Notes under the pieces: model-generated
The model's database searches: none
What the model saw: the letters and a program-made list of their open reading frames with translations, nothing else
What the model was told of the DNA's origin: nothing
Position numbers and translations under genes: made by a program
Assembly (NCBI GenBank): GCA_020438105.1
Contig: JAGQVE010000020.1
Coordinates: 1 to 64,000, forward strand
Source of the DNA: Bacteroidales bacterium
GTDB taxonomy: Bacteria > Bacteroidota > Bacteroidia > Bacteroidales > JAADJA01
Direction of reading: 5' to 3'
Length of the DNA: 64,000 nt
Shown: in pieces, positions 8,169 to 17,793 of the stretch
Position numbering within the stretch: the stretch's first letter is position 1
Layout: every line of letters starts with the position of its first letter

Positions 8169-8410
8169 AGTAGTTCAAATAATTTGATTGTTAATTTTTT
8201 AAAATTGCCAATAGCTTGTCTATATGCAAACAAAAAGTTATATTATCCGCCCAATACCGGAAAAAATAACAACTTTTTCCTTATTTATTATTTCTAAAAA
8301 ATGCCAATCGGTTTTAATGTCATTTTATTAAGCCTTGCTAAAAAACAAAAGTTACCGCTCAAAAATCCCCATGCATGTAATTTAGAAACGATCAAAATTC
8401 CCTCAAACAA

Positions 8411-8444
8411 AACTGCCTGCTTCGCGTGGGCAAAACAGGCAGTT
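8411..8444 (-). terminator. Rho-independent terminator of the M28 peptidase gene
   Basis: A perfect 9-bp stem (aactgcctg / caggcagtt) lies 20 bp past the stop of the M28 gene and is followed on the minus strand by ttttgttt. The remainder of the 296-bp gap 8169-8464 holds AT-rich DNA with a weak ggaaaaa/tttttcc inverted repeat at 8259-8280 and no gene. Confidence 0.7.
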
Positions 8445-8464
8445 AATATGTTTTCGTTTTTGAA

Positions 8465-9664
8465 CTATTGTACCACCAACTTGTGTGTTTGTGATCCCCG
8501 CTGGGTGGTTCCTACAAGGAAGTAGATCCCTTTGGGAAGTTCGTTTACATTAATCTCGTAATGGTGTTTGCCGGCGTTTTGCAGCCCATTCACAAGTGTT
8601 TGTACTGTTGAACCCTGGCTGTTTACAAGTTGGAGGTTCAGGTCGCTGCTATTAGTCAGCTCATAAGTAACGGTGGTTTGTCCTGAGAAAGGATTGGGAT
8701 AGTTGCCCAGGATCAAAGGACTTCCTGCAAATTGCTCATTCACGCCGGTGCCAAAACTTACAGGGGAGGCCAGGGAGCTGAGGGTTCCAATGGCCAGTTG
8801 TGACATACCGTGAAAATAATCGAGGTTACAAATATCAATGCGATCATTTTCGGTGTGATAGTAAGGATTAAAGTTTCCACCAAAATACTCTTCGATCATT
8901 AGCACGGCAGCATATCCGAAGTTCCAAAAACGGGAATGGTCGCTGGCTGTGGCACCAGGGTACTGCACCTCGGGCACAACAGGAATTTCATAAATTTCAT
9001 CAATTGCCACGAGGTAGTTGGAGAGTTCAACAGTGTTGCTGGCGCTGTTACGGTGAATCTCAGCCACCATATCATTATCACTGTCGTATGCGATCATGTC
9101 CATGTTGATCACACCAAGAATGTCCATGCCCATGTTGCTGGCATTTTGCGCATAATTTCCGCTGCCAACCAAACCGATCTCCTCCTGATCCCAAAGGGCA
9201 TAAATGATTGAATATTCAAAACTCATTTGTGTGAGGATGCGCACTGCCTCAAACACAGCTGCGGTACCACTGCCATTATCGTCGGCACAGTAATAATCCA
9301 CGGCATCGTAATGGGCGCATATCATGTAGTACTGATCAGGATAGGTAGTCCCAAGCTGAGTTGCGTACACGTTTTTCCCATTGGCATTGTAGTTATCGAT
9401 GGTGGGCTCAAGTCCATAACTTTCCAGCACATCTGCAATGTATTCCATGGCCAGATCATTGCCCCATGAATCCACCCGGTGATCGATGGTTTCTTCCACA
9501 CCGTTGATAATTACCGGATCTTCTCCGGAAATATTACGCAACCACATGGTGAGTGAGTCAAGATCGACCGAATTAATTACGTTGGAAACAACAGGGTTGT
9601 ATTCCTGTGAGAATGATTGCAACCCGAAAAATAGAATAATTAGAAAAGTAGATAACCGCTTCAT
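8465..9664 (-). CDS. T9SS-exported M28-family zinc peptidase
   Basis: 399 residues from ATG 9664. This start was chosen because it opens a signal peptide (MKRLSTFLIILFFGLQSFSQ); an in-frame start 31 codons upstream adds a charged leader. The M28 domain carries zinc-binding H118 in ICAHYDAVDYY, then ADDNGSGTA, the catalytic Glu pair in DQEEIG, Asp in NMDMIAYDSD, and a late His in YYHTENDRID. The last about 80 residues (from ILGNYPNPFSGQTTV to the end HKLVVQ) form a T9SS C-terminal sorting domain. It is predicted to be an extracellular aminopeptidase. Specificity is not evident. Confidence 0.9.
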   Translation of the reverse strand: MKRLSTFLIILFFGLQSFSQEYNPVVSNVINSVDLDSLTMWLRNISGEDPVIINGVEETIDHRVDSWGNDLAMEYIADVLESYGLEPTIDNYNANGKNVYATQLGTTYPDQYYMICAHYDAVDYYCADDNGSGTAAVFEAVRILTQMSFEYSIIYALWDQEEIGLVGSGNYAQNASNMGMDILGVINMDMIAYDSDNDMVAEIHRNSASNTVELSNYLVAIDEIYEIPVVPEVQYPGATASDHSRFWNFGYAAVLMIEEYFGGNFNPYYHTENDRIDICNLDYFHGMSQLAIGTLSSLASPVSFGTGVNEQFAGSPLILGNYPNPFSGQTTVTYELTNSSDLNLQLVNSQGSTVQTLVNGLQNAGKHHYEINVNELPKGIYFLVGTTQRGSQTHKLVVQ

Positions 9665-10003
9665 GTTTTTTGTTTTTTTGTTTTTTGCCTGTCCGCCAAC
9701 TGGCGGGTTCTTAGTTTTTAGTCTTAAACGAACTTGCCTAAATAGCTTTGAACTCAAGACACTACGAAAACCCGAATGGTTCGTTGCGAAGTTAGCAAAG
9801 TATGTTATTCTTTTAACAATAGGGGTTTATTTAGATTCTTTATGAATAAAACGGAATAGAAAGAATTATTAAGACGCCACAATCGGCAGGCAGGATATCT
9901 AAAGCGCAAAGCCACCTGTGGGCGGCAAACACAAAAAGGAGATCAATTTACATTTTAGTGGGATTTAGAGTTTTAGTGCTTTAGTGGCGAAAATAACAAA
10001 CAC
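9665..10003. other. Gene-free intergenic stretch
   Basis: It separates two minus-strand genes. It contains a 6-bp inverted repeat ccgcca/tggcgg near 9694-9707 and low-complexity runs such as ttttagtgggatttagagtt. Similar short decayed intergenic phrases are scattered in Bacteroidota genomes. No gene or clear terminator was found. Confidence 0.4.
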
Positions 10004-11161
10004 TTAATCCCGCGTTTTAAGCATCAGTACAAAAGGCACTGCGCCAAAAGCAATAAAGGCTGCAATCCGGTAAGCATTTTCCAATCCCACACGATCACCG
10101 ATGGCACCGGCAAAATAAACCGAAATGGCACTGGTTACAAAACTGATGGTCATGTAAATGCTGTTGGCAAACACCTTGTTTTCCTTCTCCCGATCCTGCA
10201 CAAGGGCAAGCAAAATAGGAGTAGGGGCAACAATAAAAAACCCAAGCACGATCAGAAAGAAAAAGCTGAGCAATCCGCTGGTCTCCACAAAAGCCAGCAA
10301 CAGCAAAGGTGTAATCACCGCAATGATCAGCAAAGAGCGTTTTCTTCCGATCCGGTCGGAGAGGGTTCCCGAAAAGAGGGCTCCGATGGCGCCCGCAAAC
10401 TGAAATACCGACAAGGCCGAATTGGCAAAGAAATAAGTATCGCCCTTCTCAGTATAATAATAGGTTGGAATGAAGTTGGTGAGACCCGCTTTCATGATCG
10501 CCCTGAAGAAAGTGATCCCGATCAATATAGCGAAGAAAGGCAGCAAGCGCACAAAGGCCTTCCAGATGCCGGTTTTCTTCTCCTTTTTGATGTTTTGCGT
10601 GATGTGGATATCCTTCAACCGGTAATACAATACCAGTGACGCTACAATGCCAAATGGAAAGAGTTTCCAGATACCTTCAAGTCCCCAAAGTGAAATGGCG
10701 CCGGTAATCACCAGCGGAGCAATGGTTCGTGCCATTTCACCGCCAAACATATAATAACTCATACCCTTGCCCACGAATTTTCCTGAGAGTTGCTGCACCA
10801 TAACCGGTGTAGGCACATGGAACATCCCGCTGCTGATGCCGGCTACAAAAAGCAGGATGGAGATCGCTGCAAAAGTGGGCGCCACACCCAGCAAACTCAT
10901 GGCTATCGCCGTAACGGCAGGTGTAAAGATTACGATGTAACGTGCCGCCGTTTTTTCAGCAATGATACCAAACAGCGGATTCAGGAACCATGGAATGCGA
11001 ATGATGATGTCCCACAAAGCACTGAGGCTGTAGGTGAGTTCAAACTTTTCGATCAGCAGGGGGCGAAGCGGGGCGAGGAAAGAAGAGTAGATGTCGTGGA
11101 GATGGTGGGTAAGGGAGATAAGGATGATGTTTCCTCTTTTAAACTTTGCTGCTTCCTTCAT
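10004..11161 (-). CDS. MFS transporter, Fsr-like
   Basis: 385 residues with about twelve membrane segments. The beginning ILISLTHHLHDIYSSFLAPL resembles the opening of fosmidomycin-resistance-type (Fsr) major facilitator proteins, and the loop motif SGTLSDRIGRKRSL (MFS motif A-like) is in the second half. Probably an inner-membrane exporter; the substrate is unknown. The start overlaps the end of the dehydratase gene by 23 bp, so the two are likely co-transcribed although no functional link is obvious. Confidence 0.85.
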   Translation of the reverse strand: MKEAAKFKRGNIILISLTHHLHDIYSSFLAPLRPLLIEKFELTYSLSALWDIIIRIPWFLNPLFGIIAEKTAARYIVIFTPAVTAIAMSLLGVAPTFAAISILLFVAGISSGMFHVPTPVMVQQLSGKFVGKGMSYYMFGGEMARTIAPLVITGAISLWGLEGIWKLFPFGIVASLVLYYRLKDIHITQNIKKEKKTGIWKAFVRLLPFFAILIGITFFRAIMKAGLTNFIPTYYYTEKGDTYFFANSALSVFQFAGAIGALFSGTLSDRIGRKRSLLIIAVITPLLLLAFVETSGLLSFFFLIVLGFFIVAPTPILLALVQDREKENKVFANSIYMTISFVTSAISVYFAGAIGDRVGLENAYRIAAFIAFGAVPFVLMLKTRD

Positions 11162-13028
11162 GCTTGTCCAGTTTTTCGTAAACCGAGTTTTGAGAAATAA
11201 ACTCCGGCACGATTTCTTTCATTTTCTTAACAATCGCAAAATTATCCTGTTCATCAAACATCTGTTCCAGGGCGGAAATCTTTTGCATAATATCCGCAAG
11301 ATCGTAAGTGCGTACCTTGCCAATCATGATGTGCGCATGATCTGTTCCGATCACATTTTCGCCATCATTTAGCAGCTCTTCAAACAATTTTTCACCGGGT
11401 CGAAGGCCGGTAAACCGAATTTCGATATCACGCCCAACCTCCAATCCGGAGAGGCGGATCATACGCTCGGCCAGGTCGAGTATCTTCACCGGTTTTCCCA
11501 TATCAAACAGGTAGATTTCCCCGCCTTTGCCCATAGTAGCTGCTTCCAGCACCAGCCGGCAGGCCTCGGGGATGGTCATAAAATAGCGAATGATCTCAGG
11601 ATGGGTAACGGTAACAGGTCCGCCGCCTTCAATCTGTGTTCTGAAAAGATTCACGGCCGATCCGTTTGATCCCAGCACATTACCGAAACGGGTGGTAATA
11701 AATTTGGTTTTACCCTCCTGGTTCAGCGACTGCGTATAGATCTCGGCGATACGCTTGGAGGCCCCCATCACATTGGTTGGGTTCACGGCCTTATCGGTGG
11801 AGACCATGATGAATTTCTCTACGCCATACTTTACAGCCAGGTCGGCCAGGATGCGCGTACCCCTTACGTTGGTCTGGATCGCTTCGGAGGGATTGTTCTC
11901 CATCATCGGAACGTGCTTGTAGGCTGCCGTATGGAAAACGATCTCAGGTTTAAAAGTCCGGAAGGCATTTTCCATTCTCGAAGCATTGCGAATATCGGCT
12001 ATAGCGATTTCGAAGTTCTGCCCTTTAAACCGGTCGAGCAATTCAATCTCCAGGTCGAACATGGCACTTTCGGCCTGATCGATCAGGATGATCCGTTGGG
12101 GATCAAAACGGGCGATCTGCCGCACCAGCTCGGAACCAATGCTGCCTGATGCGCCGGTGACCAACACGACTTTATCACGCAAATCCTGCGATATCTTCTC
12201 ATAACTGATCTGAATCTCATCCCGTTCCAGCAGGTCCTCAATCTTTACTTTCCTGATCTGGTTAAAACTCAGCTCACCGTTGATCCAGGTGGAGACCGGC
12301 GGCACTGTAAGCACCCTTGCATTGTGTTTCAGGCAAACATCCACAATCTCCTGCTTTTTGCCGGGCCGCAGTTTTTGAACCGCGATAATCACATTTTCAA
12401 CCTTATGTTCTTCTATCAGTGATTCCAGTTTATCAAAAGGCTGAATGGTGGTCCCTTCGATCTTTTTACCCCATTTGCTGCGGTCGTCATCCACAAATGC
12501 CACTACTTTATATCTTGAACCGGCATCGCGGTCGAGCGCACGCTTGGCGATCAACCCGGCTTCACCGGCACCAAATATCAATACACGGGTTCTGCTTCCT
12601 GAAGGGTTGGTGATCTCGAGGTAAGCAATTTTCACTACGATCCGGAAGGTGACCATGGCAAAGATCACCGTGATAAATTCAATGATGATGATGGAAAAGG
12701 GAACAACGTATTTTTCGTTGATAAAATAAAAGGAAAGCAGGTTGAGTATCCCAAACAAAACGCTCCCTGCAAGGATCACCAGAAAGATTCGGATGGCGTC
12801 TTCGGTGGATGTGTAGCGGATGATGCCCGCATAGGTTTTGGAAATGATAAAACTCAGCGCCCGAACCGTGAGCACCGTTGTGAAAACGAGGGGCCACTGC
12901 CGCATTTCCACTTCGGGAACATGAAAGTTAAAACGGAGCAGGTAAGCCACAATTACCGAAAATAAAACGATGGCCATATCGATCAGGAAGATCAGCCAGC
13001 GGGGCATATTATGATTGGAAAACAGCAT
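11139..13028 (-). CDS. CapD/WbpM-like nucleotide-sugar 4,6-dehydratase
   Basis: 629 residues. Four membrane segments within 1-135 are followed by a first nucleotide-binding fold (FGAGEAG near 152-158) and a second, catalytic SDR fold with G292-ASGSIG-298. The usual Tyr of the YxxxK motif is Met: M421-GAS-K425, as in the PglF/WbpM/FlaA1 group. These enzymes make UDP-4-keto-6-deoxy-HexNAc for surface glycans at the inner membrane. Length matches the membrane-bound family. A TAACTTTG box on the minus strand (13048-13055) may be its -7 element. Confidence 0.92.
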   Translation of the reverse strand: MLFSNHNMPRWLIFLIDMAIVLFSVIVAYLLRFNFHVPEVEMRQWPLVFTTVLTVRALSFIISKTYAGIIRYTSTEDAIRIFLVILAGSVLFGILNLLSFYFINEKYVVPFSIIIIEFITVIFAMVTFRIVVKIAYLEITNPSGSRTRVLIFGAGEAGLIAKRALDRDAGSRYKVVAFVDDDRSKWGKKIEGTTIQPFDKLESLIEEHKVENVIIAVQKLRPGKKQEIVDVCLKHNARVLTVPPVSTWINGELSFNQIRKVKIEDLLERDEIQISYEKISQDLRDKVVLVTGASGSIGSELVRQIARFDPQRIILIDQAESAMFDLEIELLDRFKGQNFEIAIADIRNASRMENAFRTFKPEIVFHTAAYKHVPMMENNPSEAIQTNVRGTRILADLAVKYGVEKFIMVSTDKAVNPTNVMGASKRIAEIYTQSLNQEGKTKFITTRFGNVLGSNGSAVNLFRTQIEGGGPVTVTHPEIIRYFMTIPEACRLVLEAATMGKGGEIYLFDMGKPVKILDLAERMIRLSGLEVGRDIEIRFTGLRPGEKLFEELLNDGENVIGTDHAHIMIGKVRTYDLADIMQKISALEQMFDEQDNFAIVKKMKEIVPEFISQNSVYEKLDKHEGSSKV

Positions 13029-13144
13029 GCAATTTCTTTTCGATGCACAAAGTTAAACTAATTTTAAATCAACCCGATTTCGTCATATTGATCCAATGTC
13101 GATAATTTAGAATCGATCAAGCAAATAACCGCCATGTTTTTTTA

Positions 13145-13152
13145 TACATTTG
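13145..13152 (+). promoter_or_regulatory. Candidate -7 box for gcvT
   Basis: TACATTTG fits the Bacteroidota -7 consensus TAnnTTTG and lies 31 bp before the gcvT start. No clear TTG is present at the expected -33 position, so support is partial. Confidence 0.4.
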
Positions 13153-13183
13153 CCGGCAGCAACAGATTTAATACAAATTAAGA

Positions 13184-14287
13184 ATGAAACATACAGCATT
13201 TACCGGATTCCACGAGGCCATGGGTGCCAAAATGGTGGAGTTTGCAGGTTATTACATGCCCATTCAGTACGAGGGTTTGATCAAAGAGCACATGACCGTT
13301 CGCGAAGCAGTGGGTGTATTCGACGTTTCACACATGGGCGAAGTGTGGGTGAATGGTCCCAAAGCCGAAAAATTTGTGCAGTGGGTAACCTCCAATGATG
13401 TTACGGCGCTTTATGATGGTAAAGTTCAGTATTCATGTTTTCCGAATGGAAAAGGTGGAATCGTGGATGATCTTCTGGTTTATCGTTTTGGCCCCGAAAA
13501 ATATTTACTGGTGATCAATGCAGCAAACATTGAAAAAGACTGGAACTGGCTTCTAGAGCAATCTAAGCAATTTAGCCTGGAAATTGGTAAAGAGCTGATC
13601 AATGCTTCCGATGATATTGCCCAATTGGCAATCCAGGGACCGCTTGCATTAAAAGCCATGCAAAAACTCACCAATGAACCCATTGAGGACATGGAATATT
13701 ACACCTTCAAGGAGCTTACCTTTGCAGGAGTTGAAAACATTCTTTTATCAACAACCGGATATACTGGCTCGGGTGGCTGCGAGATCTACTTGCCCAACGA
13801 CGCTGCCGAAACCATCTGGAAAGCTGTATTTGAAGCGGGAGCGGAGTTTGACATTAAACCGATTGGTTTGGGTGCGCGCGACACGCTGCGGCTCGAAATG
13901 GGCTTTTGTTTATATGGCAACGACATTACCGACAGCACTTCTCCTATCGAAGCGGGATTGGGCTGGATTACCAAATTTTCAGATGCCAACGATTTTATTG
14001 ATAAAGCAGTTCTGTTGAAACAAAAGGAAGAAGGTGTTAGCCGACGATTGCGTGGTTTCGAAATGATCGATAAAGGTATCCCAAGGCAACATTATGAAAT
14101 TTGCAATGCAGCGGGTGAAATTATTGGGGAAGTTACTTCAGGTACCATGGCGCCTGCCGTTGGAAAAGGAATTGGCATGGGATACATCAAGGATGAATTC
14201 GCCAAATTTGGCAGCGAAATTTTCATCCGCATCCGAAACAAGGATTTAAAAGCACAAATCGTTAAACTTCCTTTTTATAAAGGCTGA
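13184..14287 (+). CDS. gcvT: Aminomethyltransferase (glycine cleavage T protein)
   Basis: 367 residues, the normal length for GcvT. Recognisable blocks are [15 protein letters not shown] near the start, [13 protein letters not shown], the central [20 protein letters not shown], and the C-terminal [17 protein letters not shown]. It transfers the methylene group from the H-protein-bound aminomethyl intermediate to tetrahydrofolate, releasing ammonia, in the cytoplasm. No gcvH or gcvP is in the window. The stop codon overlaps the start of the DUF5714 gene by one base (TGATG), which implies translational coupling and an operon with the next two genes. Confidence 0.95.
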   Translation: MKHTAFTGFHEAMGAKMVEFAGYYMPIQYEGLIKEHMTVREAVGVFDVSHMGEVWVNGPKAEKFVQWVTSNDVTALYDGKVQYSCFPNGKGGIVDDLLVYRFGPEKYLLVINAANIEKDWNWLLEQSKQFSLEIGKELINASDDIAQLAIQGPLALKAMQKLTNEPIEDMEYYTFKELTFAGVENILLSTTGYTGSGGCEIYLPNDAAETIWKAVFEAGAEFDIKPIGLGARDTLRLEMGFCLYGNDITDSTSPIEAGLGWITKFSDANDFIDKAVLLKQKEEGVSRRLRGFEMIDKGIPRQHYEICNAAGEIIGEVTSGTMAPAVGKGIGMGYIKDEFAKFGSEIFIRIRNKDLKAQIVKLPFYKG

Positions 14288-14991
14288 TGCTATTTACCGA
14301 AGGTTGCATAATTTGTGGAAAAGAACTGATCTATTCCGAAGATACCAACAAGGTAAAATGTTTGTTTTGTGGCGCGGAACAGGAGGGAAATGTACAATGC
14401 CCGGATGGTCATTTTATTTGTGATACATGCCATCAGTCATCAGCATTTGAGGTTATTGAAAACTATTGCAACCAAACCGATGAAAAAGACCCGGGTAAAA
14501 TCGCCCAGCATTTAATGAATCATCCGTCGGTGCATATGCATGGTCCTGAACATCATTTCCTTGTTCCGGCATGCCTGCTAACGGCATATTATAACCAAAC
14601 GAATAAACCCGCTCTGAAACCCGGCAAAATCAGTACTGCGCGAAACAGAGCTTCTGCAGTCTTAGGCGGATTTTGCGGTTCACACGGGAACTGTGGTGCC
14701 GCCGTTGGAACAGGAATATTTATTTCTATTATTACGGCCAACACCCCCCTGGGTGAAAAGGAATGGCAACTCAGCAATAAAATGACTGCCATCGCGCTGC
14801 TCCATATTGCCGATGCAGGTGGTCCTCGTTGCTGTAAACGCGACAGCTATATCGCTATTCAGGTGGCGGTGGATTATTTGAAAAAACATTTTGAGGTTGA
14901 ATTGCCTTTGTCTCCGATTACCTGTCTGCACAGTGATCGCAATAAACAGTGCAAAAAAAGTGAATGTAATTATTTTTCAAAGTCAGCATAA
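14287..14991 (+). CDS. DUF5714-type Cys/His-rich protein
   Basis: 234 residues. The N terminus holds paired cysteines suited to metal binding: C7xxC10, C25xxC28, C38/H42/C45xxC48/H49. A His-rich stretch follows (H79, H83, H85, H89, H90, C96), then GGFCGSHGNCGAAVG (C130, H133, C136) and GGPRCCKRDSY. From memory this pattern matches DUF5714, found in methanogens, clostridia and some Bacteroidota, with no established function. A metalloprotein with zinc or an iron-sulfur centre is inferred. It starts on the last base of gcvT and ends 3 bp before comB, so the three form one operon. Confidence 0.7.
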   Translation: MLFTEGCIICGKELIYSEDTNKVKCLFCGAEQEGNVQCPDGHFICDTCHQSSAFEVIENYCNQTDEKDPGKIAQHLMNHPSVHMHGPEHHFLVPACLLTAYYNQTNKPALKPGKISTARNRASAVLGGFCGSHGNCGAAVGTGIFISIITANTPLGEKEWQLSNKMTAIALLHIADAGGPRCCKRDSYIAIQVAVDYLKKHFEVELPLSPITCLHSDRNKQCKKSECNYFSKSA

Positions 14992-14994
14992 TTC

Positions 14995-15717
14995 ATGAGC
15001 ACGCATCATTCACCTACCATTGAAGTATGCTTCACACCTGATCTGTTTAAATACAGACAGAGCAGTGATCCGATTTTGATCGTTGTGGTGGATATTTTCC
15101 GGGCAGGGTCAACGGTTTGCGCAGCTTTGTCAAATGGCTTTCAAAAAGTAAAACCGGTTTCGGATTTGGCGGAAGCCGAAAAACTTAAAAGAGAAAATGG
15201 CTGGCCTGCTGCCGGAGAACGAAACGGTATTAAATTACCCTTCACCGATTATGGCAATTCGCCTGTAGCGCTCGCCGGCGTTAAACATTCCGGGGTTCCT
15301 TTGATACTCACTACTTCTAATGGGACAAAAGCGATAGAAGTTTCAAAAGATGCGGGGGATATTATCGTTGGAGGATTTAATAATATGGGCGCAATCAGTA
15401 AGTGGCTTTTAAATCAAAACAAAAATGTGCTGATCCTTTGCTCGGGATGGATGGGGTCCATGAGCCTGGAAGATACGGTTTTTGCGGGGGCTTTGATCGA
15501 ACAGATCAACTTAAAATTGTTAAATGACGAAGCTTTTATGGCACAAAAACTATGGAGCGAAGCCAAAAATGATTTGAAAGGATTTTTACAACAGGGAACA
15601 CATTTTCAGCGACTGTTAAAACTGGGAGCGGAAAAGGATATCGACTTTGCACTGAGCTTCAACAATTCAAACGTTGTACCCATTTACAAAGATGGATTTT
15701 TACTTAATAATTTATAA
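14995..15717 (+). CDS. comB: ComB-like 2-phosphosulfolactate phosphatase
   Basis: 240 residues. The sequence matches the ComB family: VVVDIFRAGSTVCAALSNG near 30-50, AAGERNGIKLPFTDYGNSP near 76-95, and TTSNGTKAIE near 109-118. ComB removes phosphate from 2-phospho-3-sulfolactate, as known in methanogen coenzyme M synthesis; bacterial homologues occur without the rest of that route. No ComA or ComC homologue is nearby. The gene sits 3 bp after the DUF5714 gene. The true substrate here is uncertain; a role in sulfonate metabolism is inference. Confidence 0.8.
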   Translation: MSTHHSPTIEVCFTPDLFKYRQSSDPILIVVVDIFRAGSTVCAALSNGFQKVKPVSDLAEAEKLKRENGWPAAGERNGIKLPFTDYGNSPVALAGVKHSGVPLILTTSNGTKAIEVSKDAGDIIVGGFNNMGAISKWLLNQNKNVLILCSGWMGSMSLEDTVFAGALIEQINLKLLNDEAFMAQKLWSEAKNDLKGFLQQGTHFQRLLKLGAEKDIDFALSFNNSNVVPIYKDGFLLNNL

Positions 15718-15729
15718 AATAGAAGGAAG

Positions 15730-17793
15730 ATGAAAAAACAGATCATCGGATTGGTTGTTACACTAATAATCATTGTTACAGCATGTAATTCAGGAGGAGA
15801 AATGAGAACAAAAACAGATTCAAATACAAAAACAGAGACACAGGACAATTTCCAGTACTTCGTTGAAAAATTTGCTGATCTCAAGATCATGCGCTACCAG
15901 GTTCCCGGATTTGATGAATTGAGCCTGGAACAGAAAAAACTGGTTTATTACCTCAATGAAGCTGCACTTTGCGGCAGGGATATACTTTTTGATCAAAACT
16001 ACTCAAAGAACCTGAGGATAAGAAAAACACTGGAGAAAATTTACATGAACTATACTGGCGACCGTGAAACTGATAATTTTAAAAACTTTGAGATTTATCT
16101 CAAAAGGGTTTGGTTTTCGAACGGTATTCACCACCATTATTCAACGGATAAGTTTTTCCCGGATTTCCCGGTGGAGTATTTTAAAGAACTGGTAGATAAT
16201 TCTCCAGAAGCCAGTTTCCCGGTGGAAGAAGGTTCGGATTTGACACAGTTTACCCATGAAATGCAAAGTTTGCTTTTCGACCCGAACATTGCGCCCAAGC
16301 GAATCAGTCTTAATTCGAACGAGGATATGATCAAAAATTCGGCTTGCAACTTTTATGAAAATGTAACGCAAAAAGAAGCGGAGGCTTTTTATGCAAAAAT
16401 GATCGACACAACCATACCCCAACCCATTTCCTATGGCCTTAATTCGAAGCTGGTAAAAGTGGACGGAAAAGTGCAGGAGGAAGTTTATAAGGTTGGAGGA
16501 CTTTATGGACCTGCTTTGGCTAAGATAGTTTACTGGCTCGACAAAGCTGCGGGTGTTGCCGAAAATGAGAACCAGCAGAAAGCGATTCATAAACTGATTG
16601 AGTTTTATCAAACAGGCGATCTGAAAACCTTTGATGAATTTAATATTTTGTGGGTGGAAGACCTGGAGAGCCGTGTTGATTTTGTAAACGGATTTACCGA
16701 AACCTATGGCGACCCAATGGGCATGAAGGCAACCTGGGAATCCATCGTTAATTTTAAGGATTTGGAAGCTACCAAACGCACGCAGATCATCAGCGAAAAT
16801 GCACAATGGTTTGAGGATCATTCACCGGTGGATGATCGCTTCAAAAAGAAAGAGGTTAAAGGCGTTACTGCTAAGGTGATCACTGTTACACAACTGGGTG
16901 GCGATTGTTATCCGTCTACACCCATCGGTATCAATTTGCCCAATGCCGATTGGATCAGGAAAGAGCATGGCTCTAAATCGGTGACCATTGAAAATATTAC
17001 TTATGCTTACGATATGGCTGCGCTGGGTAACGGTTTTCTGGAGGAGTTTTGTTATTCACCGGAGGAGATCGAGCTTTCGAAGAAGTATGGGTTTCTTTCA
17101 GGAAATTTGCATACTGATCTTCATGAGTGTTTGGGTCATGGCTCTGGTATTTTGCTGGAAGGAACAAGCTCCGAAGCCCTTAAAAATTACTCATCAGCGC
17201 TGGAAGAGGCCCGTGCCGATCTGTTTGCACTTTATTACCTGATGGACCAGAAAATGATCGACCTGGGGATTATGCCCAATTTGGATGTGGCCAAAACCGA
17301 ATACAACGGATACATCCGCAATGGGTTGATGACACAGCTTGCCCGTATTGATCTGGGTAAAAACATCGAGCAGGCACACATGCGAAACAGGCAGCTGATC
17401 TCCAAATGGTGCTACGAAAAAGGACAGGCTGACAACGTGATCGAACGTGTTGAAAAGGACGGGAAAACATTTTACATCATAAACGATTACAATAAGTTAC
17501 GCGATTTATTTGGAGCATTGCTTGCAGAAGTACAGCGTATCAAATCGGAAGGAGATTACGAGGCAGGAAAAGCGCTGGTAGAAACCTATGGTGTGCAAAT
17601 TGACCCGGAAATTCACAAGGAAGTGAAGGCCCGTTATGAAAAACTAAACCTGGCTCCTTATGGTGGATTTATCAACCCGGTATTCAAACCTGTTTATGAA
17701 AATGATCAGATCGTGGATATTGAAGTTACCTACACCGAAGGCTATGCCGAACAAATGCTCCGCTATTCGAAAGACTATTCCTTTTTGGATTGA
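15730..17793 (+). CDS. Dipeptidyl-peptidase III-like lipoprotein (M49)
   Basis: 687 residues. A lipoprotein signal ends at C19 (LIIIVTAC), followed by a Ser/Thr/Lys-rich linker. The catalytic zinc motif of family M49 is H465-ECLG-H470, with the second motif E492-EARAD-497. DPP III cleaves dipeptides from peptide N termini; this copy is lipid-anchored and probably acts in the periplasm or on the surface. It starts 12 bp after comB and may be the last gene of that operon. Its 3' end overlaps the convergent GH105 gene by 19 bp. Confidence 0.92.
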   Translation: MKKQIIGLVVTLIIIVTACNSGGEMRTKTDSNTKTETQDNFQYFVEKFADLKIMRYQVPGFDELSLEQKKLVYYLNEAALCGRDILFDQNYSKNLRIRKTLEKIYMNYTGDRETDNFKNFEIYLKRVWFSNGIHHHYSTDKFFPDFPVEYFKELVDNSPEASFPVEEGSDLTQFTHEMQSLLFDPNIAPKRISLNSNEDMIKNSACNFYENVTQKEAEAFYAKMIDTTIPQPISYGLNSKLVKVDGKVQEEVYKVGGLYGPALAKIVYWLDKAAGVAENENQQKAIHKLIEFYQTGDLKTFDEFNILWVEDLESRVDFVNGFTETYGDPMGMKATWESIVNFKDLEATKRTQIISENAQWFEDHSPVDDRFKKKEVKGVTAKVITVTQLGGDCYPSTPIGINLPNADWIRKEHGSKSVTIENITYAYDMAALGNGFLEEFCYSPEEIELSKKYGFLSGNLHTDLHECLGHGSGILLEGTSSEALKNYSSALEEARADLFALYYLMDQKMIDLGIMPNLDVAKTEYNGYIRNGLMTQLARIDLGKNIEQAHMRNRQLISKWCYEKGQADNVIERVEKDGKTFYIINDYNKLRDLFGALLAEVQRIKSEGDYEAGKALVETYGVQIDPEIHKEVKARYEKLNLAPYGGFINPVFKPVYENDQIVDIEVTYTEGYAEQMLRYSKDYSFLD

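Noticed and set aside
8259-8280. ggaaaaa/tttttcc inverted repeat as a terminator
   Set aside because: Too AT-rich and not placed after a stop codon on either strand; probably chance.
9665-9757. 31-codon N-terminal extension of the M28 peptidase
   Set aside because: The extension is highly basic and would hide the signal peptide; the start at 9664 gives a clean one.
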